Shown one piece after another: positions 44,695 to 56,316 of a stretch of DNA of 64,000 nucleotides (the first letter of the stretch is position 1; each line of letters begins with the position of its first letter). Where the stretch lies: positions 1 through 64,000 of the forward strand of contig JACVRA010000368.1 of the NCBI GenBank assembly GCA_019828545.1, in the 5' to 3' direction. The stretch comes from Paracamarosporium sp. OC-R06-R3 (lineage: Eukaryota > Ascomycota > Dothideomycetes > Pleosporales > Didymosphaeriaceae). The notes beneath the pieces were generated by a model. The model did not search any database and was not told where the DNA came from. It worked only from the letters and a program-made list of their open reading frames with translations. Position numbers and translations under genes: made by a program.

Positions 44695-45165
44695 CTGGAC
44701 TGCTGCCTGCGCGTGAAACCCATAGGCCCAACTAAAATCTTGTATTCTGAATCTCGAAGGATTCCTAGAGGTGACTTCCTGCCCTGCTTATTCCTACCAA
44801 GACCTCGTAGGTTCTCGCGTGCCTACACCACTTTCCTTCCCTCCTATCCCATGAAATTGTGTCTCGGAGAAGATCCATCGGGATCTATACCTTGGCGTCC
44901 ATTTCTACCGCAAGGTAGCGCTTCGAAAATCCCTTTAGCTCTTAATTGGCTGTCTGATTGGCAAAGCTATAGGCGTAGTGTATACCTGAACTGCTTCAGC
45001 ACCTGCCCTGTCGCCCGTATTAGTCGAGGTGCAGCGCATAATGAGCTGATCGGTCTGTCGAACAGGATGAAGTTCGAGGCCTGAAAAGGAAAAGGAAGTA
45101 TAAGATAAGCCATGACGGAATAGGAACAGCGGAGCTAATGGAGAGTGTACTGAAGCCAACATAGA
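44695..45165 (-). pseudogene. C-terminal fragment of a GH3 glycoside hydrolase
   Basis: On the minus strand from about 45150, the sequence reads LFLFRHGLSYTSFSFSGLEL, then CTSTNTGDRAGAEAVQVYT and PIRQPI, then after a frameshift ELKGFSKRYLAVEMDAKV, a TAG, IPMDLLRDTISWD, GKWCRHARTYEVLVGIS and ESFE. This is the FnIII-like C-terminal domain of family 3 beta-glucosidases/beta-xylosidases (FGYGLSYTxFxY, TNTGxxAGxEVVQ, VKELKGF, FWDxxxxxW, YxVLVG). The catalytic domains are absent: upstream sequence after 45165 shows no GH3 motifs. At least three stops and one frameshift are present, so it is a dead fragment. Confidence 0.78.
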
Positions 45166-45256
45166 GTGTACATTCAGCGAGAGTAACTCGGAATAGGCTT
45201 TGAGGGCCTATTTTGCTAAGCTAAACTATCAATACGTAGGTATTATGAACATAATC

Positions 45257-46604
45257 TTAAACCGTCTGATGTGGCCCTGTATCGGTAGCCGACGTAATGA
45301 AGTCTGAGTTGAAAATTTGTTTTGGTACAGGTGGCACATCGTTATCTCCACTCTCGCTCCCCCCGCGGACGCTAGAAGTATGGCATTCCTCTTTAGATGC
45401 CTTTGAAGATTTCTCGAAAGAATTTTTGATCTTGAAGCGGTTACTGTGGAGTGAAATTGCGGATCTCATCGACCCGAGCACGGATTCTGGTGACCACCCT
45501 CGAAAGAGGGGACGGAGTGTAGGTAAGCATGCGCACACTACAGCCATGCAACACTCTGGAATAGTCCAGTACATGGACAATGCAACTTCATCTGAGGTTT
45601 TGATCAGTCCCCTGATCATTCATATGTTTGGTGTGCTAGCTGCTCACGTGTCACCTGATGATTCTTGTAGATCTTGCCGGCGACAGTAAAAAAACCAACG
45701 CATTTTCCAATCGCTACTGCGAGTACCCTATCCAGATTCATGTTAGAAACCCCAAGACCTAGAGAAAACCATCTCAGATAACTTACAAAGCGCCTAGTCC
45801 AAAGATACCCAACACCGCTGCTTTCTCTTTTCTGGTAATCTTCAAACGAAGAATCTGTGGCCAGGGTATAGACAACATACACATATCAATCAGTATGGAC
45901 GAAACTGCGTAGACAGTGTTCGTGGATACCGGGAAGCAGTGCCTTCCTTTGGCCCCAGCTACGCTCGTCCAATTATCTGATATCGGATTGCAGTTGAAAA
46001 TGTACAAGAAGGTGTACACTGCGCCCCAGATGCCGTTCAAGAGGTACAATGCCCATACTTGGAAGCTGAAGAGACGTCCAAGAAATAATCGGTTGTAGAA
46101 TAGAAGAATCGCATGGCGTGCGCACGCAATGGCTAGTGTGGATACTATTTTGTTCGCATAGATGCACTAGAGGGGGATTAGCTTACCTTCGTGTGACTTA
46201 GATTCAGAAGATTGAGGCGTCAAAACTTGCCTTCTGGAACATATCAAAATCTGGATTGACGACCGGAAAGCCATCAGGTTTTAAAGGCATAAATTTGCCC
46301 AAGTTCCCGTTTGTTGCAGCTTAGTGCCAATTAGTTGGGCTCATCAAGATAATACTGTGAATACATCATACCAATGAGCATGATGATACTGTTTGCAATG
46401 CACAACAGCTGCCTCGCGTCAGCATAAATAGTGAATGAATCAAATCGAATTTACCAAAGCTGGTAGAAGAAACCAATCATCGATTCTCAGTTTCATTCGA
46501 GTTTTGCGTCGAGCCCAAAACCTTCCCGCGACGGCTAAGACAGATAATAAGGAAAACGAGACGGCAAGGCCGACTGGTGTTGCCAGTGGCCTCCTGTAAA
46601 CCAT
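45257..46604 (-). CDS. Second PTH11-like rhodopsin-fold receptor
   Basis: Six exons (46455-46604, 46372-46408, 46231-46319, 45787-46166, 45655-45672, 45257-45611) join in phase to 342 residues. Hallmarks are the helix-1 segment followed by KLRIDDWFLLPAL, KIVSTLAIACARHAILLFYNRLF, a long hydrophobic run with LYLLNGIWGAVYTFLYIFNCNPIS, a C-F-P-V-S-T-N loop, ILRLKITRKEKAAVLGIFGLGAL, and MYWTIPECCMAVVCACLPTLRPLFRG before a charged tail. The third intron uses a GC donor (after QK, at 46230). The 18-nt exon and its flanking introns are phase-consistent but leave helix 6 slightly short; an alternative splice there is possible. The family is plasma-membrane, seven-helix, with unknown ligand. It neighbours the UstYa cluster. 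Confidence 0.8.
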
Positions 46605-47430
46605 TTTTACGTAGGGTTACTCAAGATGAGTCTATCAGCGCAAGAATGAATTTGAAGAAGGGAAGTCTTGGATGGTTTATGAATCTGCCTCGACAAATAA
46701 TAGCTTTGCCGCAACGGCTGAAAAAGACTTCTTAAGCAATTGAGACCCGCGCTGTTTAATCCCCTGGTACGAAAGTTTGTGAAAAATTTCCCAAGCGCAT
46801 ATCTGTACGCATATGGTATCTTAGGGTGACGACATGGTACATGTCAGAGCCTATTCCCCGAAGCATTATTTCTAAACACATATGCAAGTTAAAACCCGAA
46901 GTCCGTGGAAATATTATGTCTGCCTGGCGGAACAAGGCGTAACAAGGCGAATTAATCAAAGATTCTTTCAAGCACCTACCTATCCTGGTGCATATGCAAA
47001 GTTGATGTGCGAAGATGCGGCGTAGGTAATGAAATATATTGTGGGCAAGTTTTCCATGGGTGTATGCAGGTTTCTAGCTGACGCTTATTTGCCGGTTTGT
47101 GGGAATATGGTGGGGGGCGAAATGTTTATCCTCTCAACTTTATTTGCTACCGATTCTGTGGGTCAAGAGATGGAATACACTTGTTTTGTTTTACGTAGAT
47201 ATGTCATTCAACGTACCATCTTCGTGAACGTATGTTTTCTGGTCCTAGGTCCATGTATTTTCCACATTTAGTTTTGTTCTGTCGTGTTTGAACTCGCTAC
47301 ATTTTAGCCTGTCTCAATCCGATGCCATCTACTTCCATTAGACTTTCTCCGTCTACTTGACCTTCGTACTACAAAGCTCAGTTGATTATTCATATCGAGA
47401 AGCCTTTAGGAAGTTTTGACGTGCTTCAAA
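46605..47430. other. Intergenic interval, divergent flank
   Basis: Separates the minus-strand receptor from the plus-strand UstYa gene and thus holds both promoters. One 80-codon plus frame (47029-47271) has no recognisable motif. Confidence 0.4.
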
Positions 47431-48389
47431 ATGGCGTCAAAGTCTTACAGCGTCCGTGACAGCCAGCAACTTTTATCAATTCCTGGGAAGGATGGATGGA
47501 CCCATGTAACAACAAAGAAAGAACGTTGGTTCTCGATTTGGTGCCTGTTGCATCTGATGTTGATCATAACATATACCGCCGCGATCGGTTTTGCAGTTTC
47601 AAGATGGGAAACGCGTAGTGACCGAGCAGAAGGCATTGACTTGTATTGTGAGAGCCTCGCATTTATCTCTGTATTCAAAATCATAACAAAGACAGCTCCT
47701 GCAAGTCTAGCACTAGAATATGACATTCGCATGGTGGACGTAGATCCTTTCACCTTCGCTCGGGACAACCCTTATGTGGGCGACCCACGACCAGAGCTTG
47801 ATAATGCTTGGAATACGTTGACTAACAGTAAGTATCCTGTTTTTCCAAGTACAACCTAGCCTTTGTGACCAATGCGCACATGTGACTAACAGGTTTTTGA
47901 AGATATGCAAATTTGGGTCGATGAAAAGGACTTTGCTCTACTGCAATCTCAGCTCAACCAAAGTACTTTGAAGCTTCCAGACGGATCAATGATTATACGT
48001 CTGGCAGTATACCACGAGCTGCATTGCATAAAATGGATCCGGAAGTGGATGTTCCGTGAAACGTATTGGCCGGACCTCTCGGGGGCAGCACTGATAGAGA
48101 GACGTTGGCACATCGGTATGTGACATATCATCCATGAACCAGAAAGAGAGAAGATTATCTCACGTTGTAATTGGTAGAACATTGTCTTGACATTCTCCGG
48201 CTAAGAATCATGTGCAATCCACCATTATACCCGGACACCTTCCATTTCCTCAACAGGTCTGTCAACGATAACATCACGGCGCAGCGAAGGCACTTGGAAA
48301 AATGCGTAAACTGGGAGAGGTTTGATGGTTGGGTAGGCAAGCGGAGAGTCGACTTCGATGAGATCGATAAGTCCACTTTGATGGAGTGA
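47431..48389 (+). CDS. UstYa/DUF3328-family protein 1
   Basis: Three exons (47431-47827, 47903-48115, 48178-48389) give 273 residues. The start MASKSYSVRD is preferred over an upstream TTG in the same frame. One transmembrane helix (WCLLHLMLIITYTAAIGFAV) near residue 45 anchors the protein. The two family motifs are present: HxxHC as YHELHC (His170, His173, Cys174) and the second as EHCLD (His205, Cys206). UstYa-type proteins catalyse oxidative cyclisation or other oxidation in RiPP pathways (ustiloxin, asperipin, phomopsin) and in some NRPS pathways, on the luminal side of secretory membranes. It is tail to tail with a second member at 48476-49229, followed by a possible precursor peptide and a P450. 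Introns are 62-75 nt and regular. Confidence 0.9.
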
Positions 48390-48475
48390 CAATATTGCCG
48401 CAGGTTGTAAGACATTGTAGGACAATCTTATTTATCTAGAACAGCACTTCGTGGTCAATTGTAAGGGGGATTAAA

Positions 48476-49229
48476 TCAGGTACCATCCCTCCATTGCATG
48501 CTCCATTCAACCAACTCGTCATATCTCCTGCAAACGCGTAGGCTTCCCCAGCCCGTCACGCCTCCCAAGTCGACGTTAATGGGTTCCAGATTTGAATCAG
48601 CCGCGCAAATTATGCTTTGTCGTAGATAGTCGAGACAATGGCGTATATGAGCCGATTTGTGTTCTATTGTGGCGTGATGGTCCGATTTGTTGTCCGCAGA
48701 ATGTGCATTATTAGACAAGGCATCATAATAGCCAACACGAAGTACATGAAGGCAATGAAGCGCATGGAATACTGCAATACCCGAGACTTTTGGGCTTATT
48801 GATGGATGCGAGACAAACCCCAAGTCATCTGATCATCCTGTAAGCGGAGCACGAAACCGAGAACCAAAGGCTTACCAGGCAAAAGTTCACTCCAGGCTAA
48901 GTTGGTATGCTCCGTTGGAGGAAGTGAAAAGCTGCTGTTGTAAGAGAAAGAGGTCTGGTAGGTTCCAATTTGGACTGCGCAACTTAGTTACACCACGACT
49001 TTAGTTTGGATTGGGTGGAGGTACCCATTCCAAATGAAGGGGTTCTTTGGACCCACCCCACGAAGACACAACCAGCCATAAATCCAATTGCACTACATCC
49101 TAAAACTATGAGATAATAGTTCGTCTTTAATTTTGGGTCGGTGCCTATGAGCTCGTCTTCAGCGCTAAAAAGATCTTCGGAAACCCGCTGGTAAGACGCC
49201 CTCACGGAGAACTTCGCAAGAATGTGCAT
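48476..49229 (-). CDS. UstYa/DUF3328-family protein 2
   Basis: Three exons (49025-49229, 48876-48974, 48476-48828) give 218 residues from MHILAKFSVR. A membrane helix (YYLIVLGCSAIGFMAGCVFV) lies near residues 40-60. Then come ELLPDDLGFV, the HxxHC motif FHALHC (His123, His126, Cys127) and the second motif RHCLDYLRQ (His165, Cys166). The acceptor at 48829 was chosen because the nearer one gives an in-frame stop. Only 86 bp separates its stop from that of the first UstYa gene. Two UstYa paralogues side by side are the usual arrangement in dikaritin-type RiPP clusters (ustYa/ustYb). The short form lacks extra domains and looks intact. Confidence 0.88.
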
Positions 49230-49792
49230 TGAGAAGACGCACAATGGTATGCGTTCAAAAGACAAATAATTTGAAGTGCAACAGATGACCAAAAACTAGC
49301 AGCTGAAGAAAGACTAAGAGTACAACCCGAAGCATCAAGTGGTATTGTTAATGTGGCATCATACTGACGTAAACTCTCTATTAACAAGCTCTCTACTGCC
49401 GGGAAATGATCAGCATCATGCACCTGTGTTCGAAATTCGATATGCACGGGGTAATCTATCACCGGCTTCCGAACGTCGACGCACTCTAGTTTCAATATAT
49501 GAGAAAAGTGAGCAGCAGAAGGCAGAAGGATGCTATTCCTTGCCTATCCATACTAAGACAACATCTGGGGTCACTTTGATATTACCCATGGTTAGAGCCC
49601 GAAAGGCTGGCCTAATTTTGGAAAACCCATAGTGATGGACACAGAGCCTAGAAGAGAGAACCATCTGATAGAGACTACCATTCCAAGTAGGCTATAAAGG
49701 TAGCCAGTGTAGCTCACCGCATCGAACCTCTTTGCCATTGTACAACGTCTCCTAGTAGCAAAATCCTTCATCTTGATTGTCGCATTGTCAGA
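49230..49792. other. Intergenic interval before the candidate precursor gene
   Basis: Holds the 5' flanks of UstYa protein 2 (minus) and the small secreted peptide (plus). The plus frame 49339-49632 has no motif and lacks supporting splice sites. Confidence 0.4.
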
Positions 49793-50129
49793 ATGATTTT
49801 CAAGTCGACCGGACTTCTCTTCTTTCTAGTTGCTATATCGATGTCAGCTTCTAAGTACTTCGGTAAGGCTGGTGTTAAACTTCTACAATAGTTCTGAATT
49901 AGACTGATTCGGAGTATAGGAAGGCATGCAAGCAGTGAAATCATCAAAAGGGATGACGCCAATGTGAATCAAGCTGCAGGTAATGTATTTGTACTAGAAC
50001 CATGCATCATGGCTAACAAAACCGCAAGATGAGGCAATAGTCTGGGTTTGGCATGGTTCGAACAACGCTGAAGGCCATACTGAAGAATCTACTACCGAAG
50101 AGTCTTACTCCAAAGACTCCACTGCCTGA
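49793..50129 (+). CDS. Small secreted peptide, candidate RiPP precursor
   Basis: Too split for simple frame finding: three exons (49793-49862, 49920-49979, 50029-50129) join in phase to 76 residues. The first exon encodes a signal peptide (MIFKSTGLLFFLVAISMSA). A dibasic Lys33-Arg34 site, a typical kexin cut, follows in SSEIIKR. Next come DDANVNQAADEAIVWVWHG and an acidic, Ser/Thr/Glu-rich tail ending KDSTA. Introns are 57 and 49 nt with good GT and AG sites; the second has a gctaac branch point. It sits between two UstYa genes and a P450, the place expected for the precursor of a UstYa-modified peptide. Unlike ustiloxin precursors it shows one KR site and no repeated core; the Trp-containing VWVWHG is the most core-like segment. 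Alternative: an unrelated small secreted protein. No homologue is recalled. Confidence 0.55.
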
Positions 50130-50766
50130 GTATCCACATATAGACGAATCATCTAGACGAGAACCAATTGTCGGCGTAGGATTCTGGGGTTGAACATAGA
50201 AGGTCATGAAATCCGGTTCTTAGCTTGCTGGAGAGGGCGGTTAGGGGTGACAATTGGCAAATTTAGTCGTGATAATGGAGATATATTTGATTGGTCGCCT
50301 TGAGCTAGGGTGTGACAACATGCAACGTGTATGTAGCTCTTTGAACATTATCACAGTATCCCAAGAGTGGGCTTAGACTTCTTGACGGTCGAAGGCTCCA
50401 ATCTACGCCGCCTCGATACTCTCATGTGCATGACCCCAAAGCCGGAGCCTACTAGCATCAGTAGCCATGCTTATCTTACATGTTATGCAACAATACCAGT
50501 TTTGGGGGCCAATATTTGGATAGTGGCGATCAATATATAACCCTGTTCCTAACACCCAATGAGAATGAGAGACATGACCCATCATTCAGGTAAGGGTGTC
50601 TGATGGTCACTAACGAAACCCGAAGACTTGATTATGCAACGCCATTTTTCCGGCTAGAGAATTCTTGCTTCGCAACGTTCACCATCGACATTTCCTGCGC
50701 ACCTGAGTTCCGACTGTACCGAGGAAGCATTCTGTTGAAACCTTTGATTCTTCGTATAAATACATC
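50130..50766. other. Intergenic interval upstream of the P450 gene
   Basis: No gene recognised. A tataaata block at 50755-50762 lies just before the P450 start codon; it is unusually close for a TATA box, so it may be chance. Confidence 0.4.
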
Positions 50767-52378
50767 ATGGATATACATCGCATAGTGCTCTCCGCTCTTT
50801 CTATTGTAATCCTACGATTCATATTCAACAAACTCAAAGCAAGGGTGGCTTTTTTACAGGCCTTGAGAAAAAATGGTTGCGCCGAACCACAAGCAATCCC
50901 ATCCAGAGACCCAATCTTTGGCTTGGACACCGTATCCCAGAGCTTTCGTCAACTGAAAGAACACAGAAGAATGAAGTGCACATATGAGTTAATTCAACGA
51001 TATGGTCACACATACCAATCATTTCCATTCGGTCGAAGGTCCGTGTCTACTGTACACCCTCAAAATCTTCAGATAGTTTTCACAAAAAATGATACATTTG
51101 GTGTTGGATCGCTAAGAGAGCGAGCGAGTGAGCCGATGATAGGTCGAGGTATCGTCTCCAGTGACGGTGTCGTGTGGGCAAATGCAAGGACCATGATAAA
51201 ACCCACCTTCAACAAGTCTCAAATCGCTGATCGTAAAATGTTCTCCGGTCACATGGAAAAGTTCTTACAGCTGCTTCCTGGTAATGATTCCGTGGTAGAC
51301 TTGCAGCCACTGTTCGATCGTCTCGTAAGATTTTTACCACTGTTGGAAAGCGTGGGGTAGCATTCTAACAGGAAATTGCAGATTCTTGACGCAAGTTCAG
51401 AGTTCATCTTCGGTGAGAGCTTCAACTCCCTGGAACGAGACTGTCCAGAAGACTCGCAAAGGTTCCTGGACTCGTTCAGCTACGCGCAGCAAGGGGTTGG
51501 TAAGAGGGTGATACTTGGGAAGATGGATTTCCTGATGCACGATCAACGATTTTGGAAATCCTGCGCTTTCATACGTGAATATACACAGAAACATATCGAT
51601 CGCGCGATTATGAGTATTGAAGAAAAAAAGTCGTACGAAGAGCAGAGAAAACAAGTTCTAGCGCATGAGCTGGTGAAAGCTACGAAGGACCGGGGGCTTG
51701 TGTGCGATCAGTTGCTGAATATGATATTCGCTGGTCGCGATACCCCGGCCGTAGCTTTGACCAGCGTATTCTTTTGTATTGCACGGAATCCTCACACATG
51801 GAAGAAGATTAGAGATGAAGTCAACGGATTAGAAGACGAGGAACTCACATTGGATCGTCTGAAGACCCTTCGCTATGTGCAAAATGTCATAAAAGAAGGT
51901 GAGAGTTACCTCGTGTGAGACACCAAGTATTTTATGCCCTCTTCGCTAATCTCGAGAAGCAATGCGACTTTACCCACCAGTCGCGAATACATCCCGGTAT
52001 TGCAATAAGGCTGTTGTCCTACCTATCGGCGGAGGACCCAACAGCTCGAGTCCCATCTACCTCCACCCTGGTGACTCTGTCAACATCAATATATATTCAC
52101 TCCACCGCTCCGAAATCTATTCTCCTGACCCAGAGAGTTTCCGGCCCGAGCGTTGGGAGACCATTCAGCCAACATGGGAATATCTACCGTTTGGAGGTGG
52201 TCCTCGTCACTGCCCGGCGCAGCAACTTGCATCATTCTGGGTGGCATACACCCTAGTTAAGATGGCCATGGTCTATAAAGAGGTACAAAACCACGACCCT
52301 GTGGATGACTTTGTTGAGAACATGAAGTTGAACATGGAGAGTTTGAATGGAGCTCGCGTTAGACTGATTGTAGCTTAA
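50767..52378 (+). CDS. Cytochrome P450 monooxygenase (CYP52/539-like)
   Basis: Three exons (50767-51324, 51382-51898, 51960-52378) give 497 residues. An N-terminal anchor helix (IVLSALSIVILRFIF) is followed by ERYGHTY-like sequence (IQRYGHTYQSF), WANARTMIKPTF in helix C, the oxygen-activation motif AGRDTPA in helix I, ExxR as E-A-M-R at the exon 2/3 junction, FRPERW, and the heme loop FGGGPRHCPAQQ with Cys443. A proline replaces the usual Gly/Leu just after the cysteine, which is rare but tolerated. Overall it resembles the CYP52/CYP539 group, whose best-known members hydroxylate fatty acids or alkanes. Here, beside UstYa genes and a candidate precursor, a tailoring role is possible. The gene looks intact. 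Confidence 0.9.
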
Positions 52379-53545
52379 TTTAGAGTAAATCACAAAGTCG
52401 AAGCTCATATTTTCCACACACGCGCACGTTACTGTCTTTGATGTCTGCGTGTTCGCGATGCGTTCCGACCTAGAGAACTTGATATTCGCCCAGGAATGCG
52501 ATTGACACGGCGATAGCCGATGCTGGCGGTGACAAAAAACAATCAGGCCTGAATGGCTTACGATAAATCTGCGTTGTGAAGGACTGTCGCTACCAAGATA
52601 CCTTAAGTCAACCAATCAGCGTTTATGATTTTATTCGATACCTTTGAGAAACATCCTACTGAGATAGAGGAACATCGAATCCTTAACAAACACACAAGAA
52701 GTGCACCAGTGTACACCGGCCCCAATAAAAGACACATACGACGGTAGACAGCGCAGTACATATGCGGTGGTTCGCTTCCGAAAAACGTTTTTTGATAGGC
52801 GGCGGTTGGACTGACCGAGCACTAGCCTCCCTTTGGCCTAACGTCGCCACCTGCGACATGTAGCCTGCACGTTTTCTATCTTAGCAATCGGTCGGAGCAA
52901 TGCTCTTGTAGGCATATCGTGACATGGAAAGAATCCATTGAAAAAAAATCAACAATCCTTCAGCACTCCTGCTCCAGAAGTCACTCCATTATAAGGCGTG
53001 AGGGCACGGGCCGAGATTGTAGCACCCTCTAGGGCACCTCGGTACATTTCCTCGCCGACTCCAAGTCAGCCAACTAGTAAGAAATAGTTCGACGATGGTG
53101 GAAACGAGTTCGGATCCGTAGAAGCGCGTGTCTTGAAGAAGGTAGGCTTGCGATGGTCTAATAATAATGTTCAGGCAGGTACACCCGATAAGGTGGTGGC
53201 AGGTGCCAAAGCTCTTGTTTATCTAGCTTCTTTCCGGTAGCTCTAATAGATCAATCTTATATCACACCTCTACTCCATCAAATAACAGGCCTAGGGTCGG
53301 AACAAGTAAGGGAGACGAGATTGCGTTGGGCTCGGAATGAATCATAGGTCAACCGAGATCTAGACCGTTTGGGTCGAGTCATTCGTTAGCCTATGGACCT
53401 TTTGTATACCTTGTGGCGTAAGTATCAGTCAATGAAGCAATCTACCACTACATAAAGGTTTCCTCCGTCACACTGATGGAAAACGCAGAAGCTTATATGT
53501 TGCGAACCACGCCAACTTGTCGTGATAGTAAGCCATCGCTGTTCT
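52379..53545. other. Intergenic interval, convergent flanks
   Basis: P450 and AAA-2 converge here. Minus-strand frames at 52253-52822 have no motif. A short tagacc/cctatg-rich stretch is unremarkable. No gene is supported. Confidence 0.4.
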
Positions 53546-56316
53546 CTATTCTTTCTCACCTTTGAAGATCGTTCCAACACTCTTAGCTGCATTCTTCACC
53601 TTTTCTCTCTTCGAGGATGAGTCTCCCATCCCCGGCCACATAGAATCCACCAGGCCATTTCTGTTTAATCGATTCATATAATTCTTGAAGGCTATGCCTA
53701 TATCAACAACAGTCAAGATGTCGTCCTTCGTTACATCTCGTTTCGCCTTGTTAGCGAGTGCTGTCGCAGATCGCATGCAGTTCCTAATTTGCCTGCCGTT
53801 CATTCGATAGTCAGCACCTTTTAGCTTGGCGCGCAAGTTCCCCGGCCTTTTGGATCTCACGAATAATTGAAGGTCTTCTTTCTTCGCCTTACTGATGTCC
53901 AAGTTATCGATGAAGGTGTCCCACACATCTGCCTGATGCTCGGAATTCAGATCTGGAAGGCCGAGTGTGATGTGGATCCGTGATTGAAAAGCTTCATCAA
54001 TTTGCCCTGGGCGGTTTGTAGTCAGGAATAGTAGCCCGTCGTAGTATTCGAGATGTCGAAGAAAGATGGACACAAGAGCGTTTCGTTTCAAATCGTAGAT
54101 ATCCCTTTCTTGAAGGAACCTAGAGGTTAATTAGCACCTAAATGTAAGGGTCATACTCGTGTGTTACGTACACATCCGCCTCATCCAGAAGAAGGATAGC
54201 TTTCCAATTGACGGCGAATAGGAAGACGTTCTGGAGTCGTTTCTCTAACTCATCGGGTTCCGTCCCTAGATCTCCACAGGTGATCATATAGAGAGGTCGT
54301 CTCTCCCTAGCCGCTACACACTCTGTCGAAGCATAAGCTTTCTTAATCCAAAGAGTGGAAAGAAGCAAGATATGAACTTACCTGCCGTTAGTGTCTTTCC
54401 GGTTCCTGGAGCCCCATGCAAGAGAACTATCAGACCGCGGCCCTTTTCCTTGACAATATCGGAGAATGGAGCATGATGGAGGTAAGTATACACCATTGAT
54501 TCAATTACGACTTTATTGTGATTATCCATTACCAGCTTGCGGAACGGATCATCTTCGAATGTAACAGGGCTCAAATGCTCTATCTCTACTCTATTCCAGA
54601 TTTTGTGGGTTAAGGAATAAGCCCATACTCGGGAAGGGCAGTAAAGGAATGCATCGTGTGAGTCCGGACGGCTCTCTTTGGAACTGAGCCCTTGGGACCA
54701 TGGGTCCTTCACGCAGACCTGGGAGGCTTCGGAACTCCCTTCAGAGTACGAGCTCAGTTGAGCGTATTTCTCTACACAGATAGAACAATCGCAGTAATCT
54801 TCTAAGGGCTCATTGAACACAAAACCCTGCGTTTGTTGAGGTGCGTGTGATACATCATCCTCGACTCGAGTAGGTACCTTGGATTTTGGCACATTGGACC
54901 CGTACTTGCTACTAGTCGTATAATCAATGATGACTTTGAAGTTATCCTGCAATTTGCCCGCGGTCAGACTCAGACTAAGGTCTGCGTGTACATAGTCATG
55001 TAGGATCAAGCAATGCAACTCACAGAATACTCCGTTTTAGGCCAGACTGCGCCAGTGTACTCCCGGTAAGTTGGACCTCTTCTAAACTCCCAATAGCTCT
55101 TACCTCTCATGATGAGTCTTTTCGGAAGATCGCTATCGTTTGCGAGGTGGGTGTCTGGTATGATATCAAGATTTCCAATCGCCTGTTCTCCCGAATACGG
55201 CAAGATATAGAGCACTTCTCTCTGTGGTACGAGCTTCCTAGGTGGATCTTCGAAGCGTAGCGAATAGCATCTAATGGCCAGTGGTTTTAATTGAGGAACA
55301 TGCTGGACAATGACACTCTCCACCTTATAAGCTCGCCAATCTCCGTCGTTTCTGTAGTATACCGTCCTGCCGGGCGGGTATAGCAGCCATATGTCTTCGA
55401 ATGCTATGTGAGTGCAGGTTCCCATCTCTAGCTCGCTCAGAGTATCCCATGTACTAGGTCTCTCTTCTTTCATAAAGTCAAGAAGAAGTTGTAGATGCTC
55501 GAGTTGTTCTTTCTCTGCACCGCTCATAGCGCTCAGAAGTAACTTCCTGTTCTGGAAAAGCAGAACATAGGGTTCATGGATACTGTTCCGCGAGGCAGAG
55601 AGTCTGTCTTGCAGCATGTTACGAGCACGAAGCATAAAAGGGCGGATTGTGTTTAGGATTGACGGCGACTTGATTTTGATGGCAGTCTTGATATGTATAT
55701 CTTTCTCTTCAAAAACTCTTCGTCGAATGAGAGGATACTTGTTGGATCCCGCTGATGATCGGTGATGGTAAAAAGGGTTTCCGTTATCTGGCCTGTATTT
55801 TTGGCCATTAAAGCTGTCTCTACCTTTGTCTTTAATCACATGCTGGACTTCGAGTCTCCATGCACTTTTCTCGCTCTAGCATTCTAATGTCAATAATGAA
55901 AATCAAAAATGGAGGACTATTTCATTCTCACTTACAAGCGTGGTATCTCTAGAGTCCACTTCAACTCCGTGACCACTGTGTTGTATTCCATGCTCGAGCT
56001 TAGCAGCTTTATGGAGTGATACATGCTCTTGGGACAAATGTTTGATTGTAACTGTGTCCCCGTCGTGTTTTAAAGCCTCAGCTGTGGACGGTTGCTCTTT
56101 AAAGCTTGCTCTTCTTTCTTGGGCCCGGTGTTCCTCAGCCACCTTGCCTTGGCCTACAGTCAGCCAGTTTGTATATTGTGGACAAATTGACAGGCTACCT
56201 TGAAGTGCCCATACATCCGACGGAGCCCGTAGCACTCTGGAAGCTTCTGCACAAACAGCAGTATCCGTCGCTTCTTGAAACGTTTTACGCTTCTTAGTTG
56301 GTGGATCGGTGTCCAT
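53546..56316 (-). CDS. AAA-family ATPase of the DUF7025 type (AAA-2)
   Basis: Five exons (55936-56316, 55024-55875, 54382-54946, 54172-54337, 53546-54119) give 845 residues. The start MDTDPPTKKRKTF is chosen over an in-frame upstream ATG (56511) because it opens with a nuclear-localisation-like run; both remain possible. The N-terminal half has AWRLEVQHVIKDKG, LSELEMGTCTHIAFEDIWLL and PPGRTVYY, followed by a Cys/Ser-rich linker and YSLTHKIWNRVEIEHL. The ATPase core has Walker A GAPGTGKT (590-597), Walker B AILLLDEADV, LTTNRPGQID and a lid with NGRQIRN. The intron after the Walker A threonine falls at exactly the same codon position as in AAA-1. The C-terminal MWPGMGDSSSKREKVKNAAKS is charged. 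It probably diverged from the same ancestor as AAA-1. Role unknown. Confidence 0.88.
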
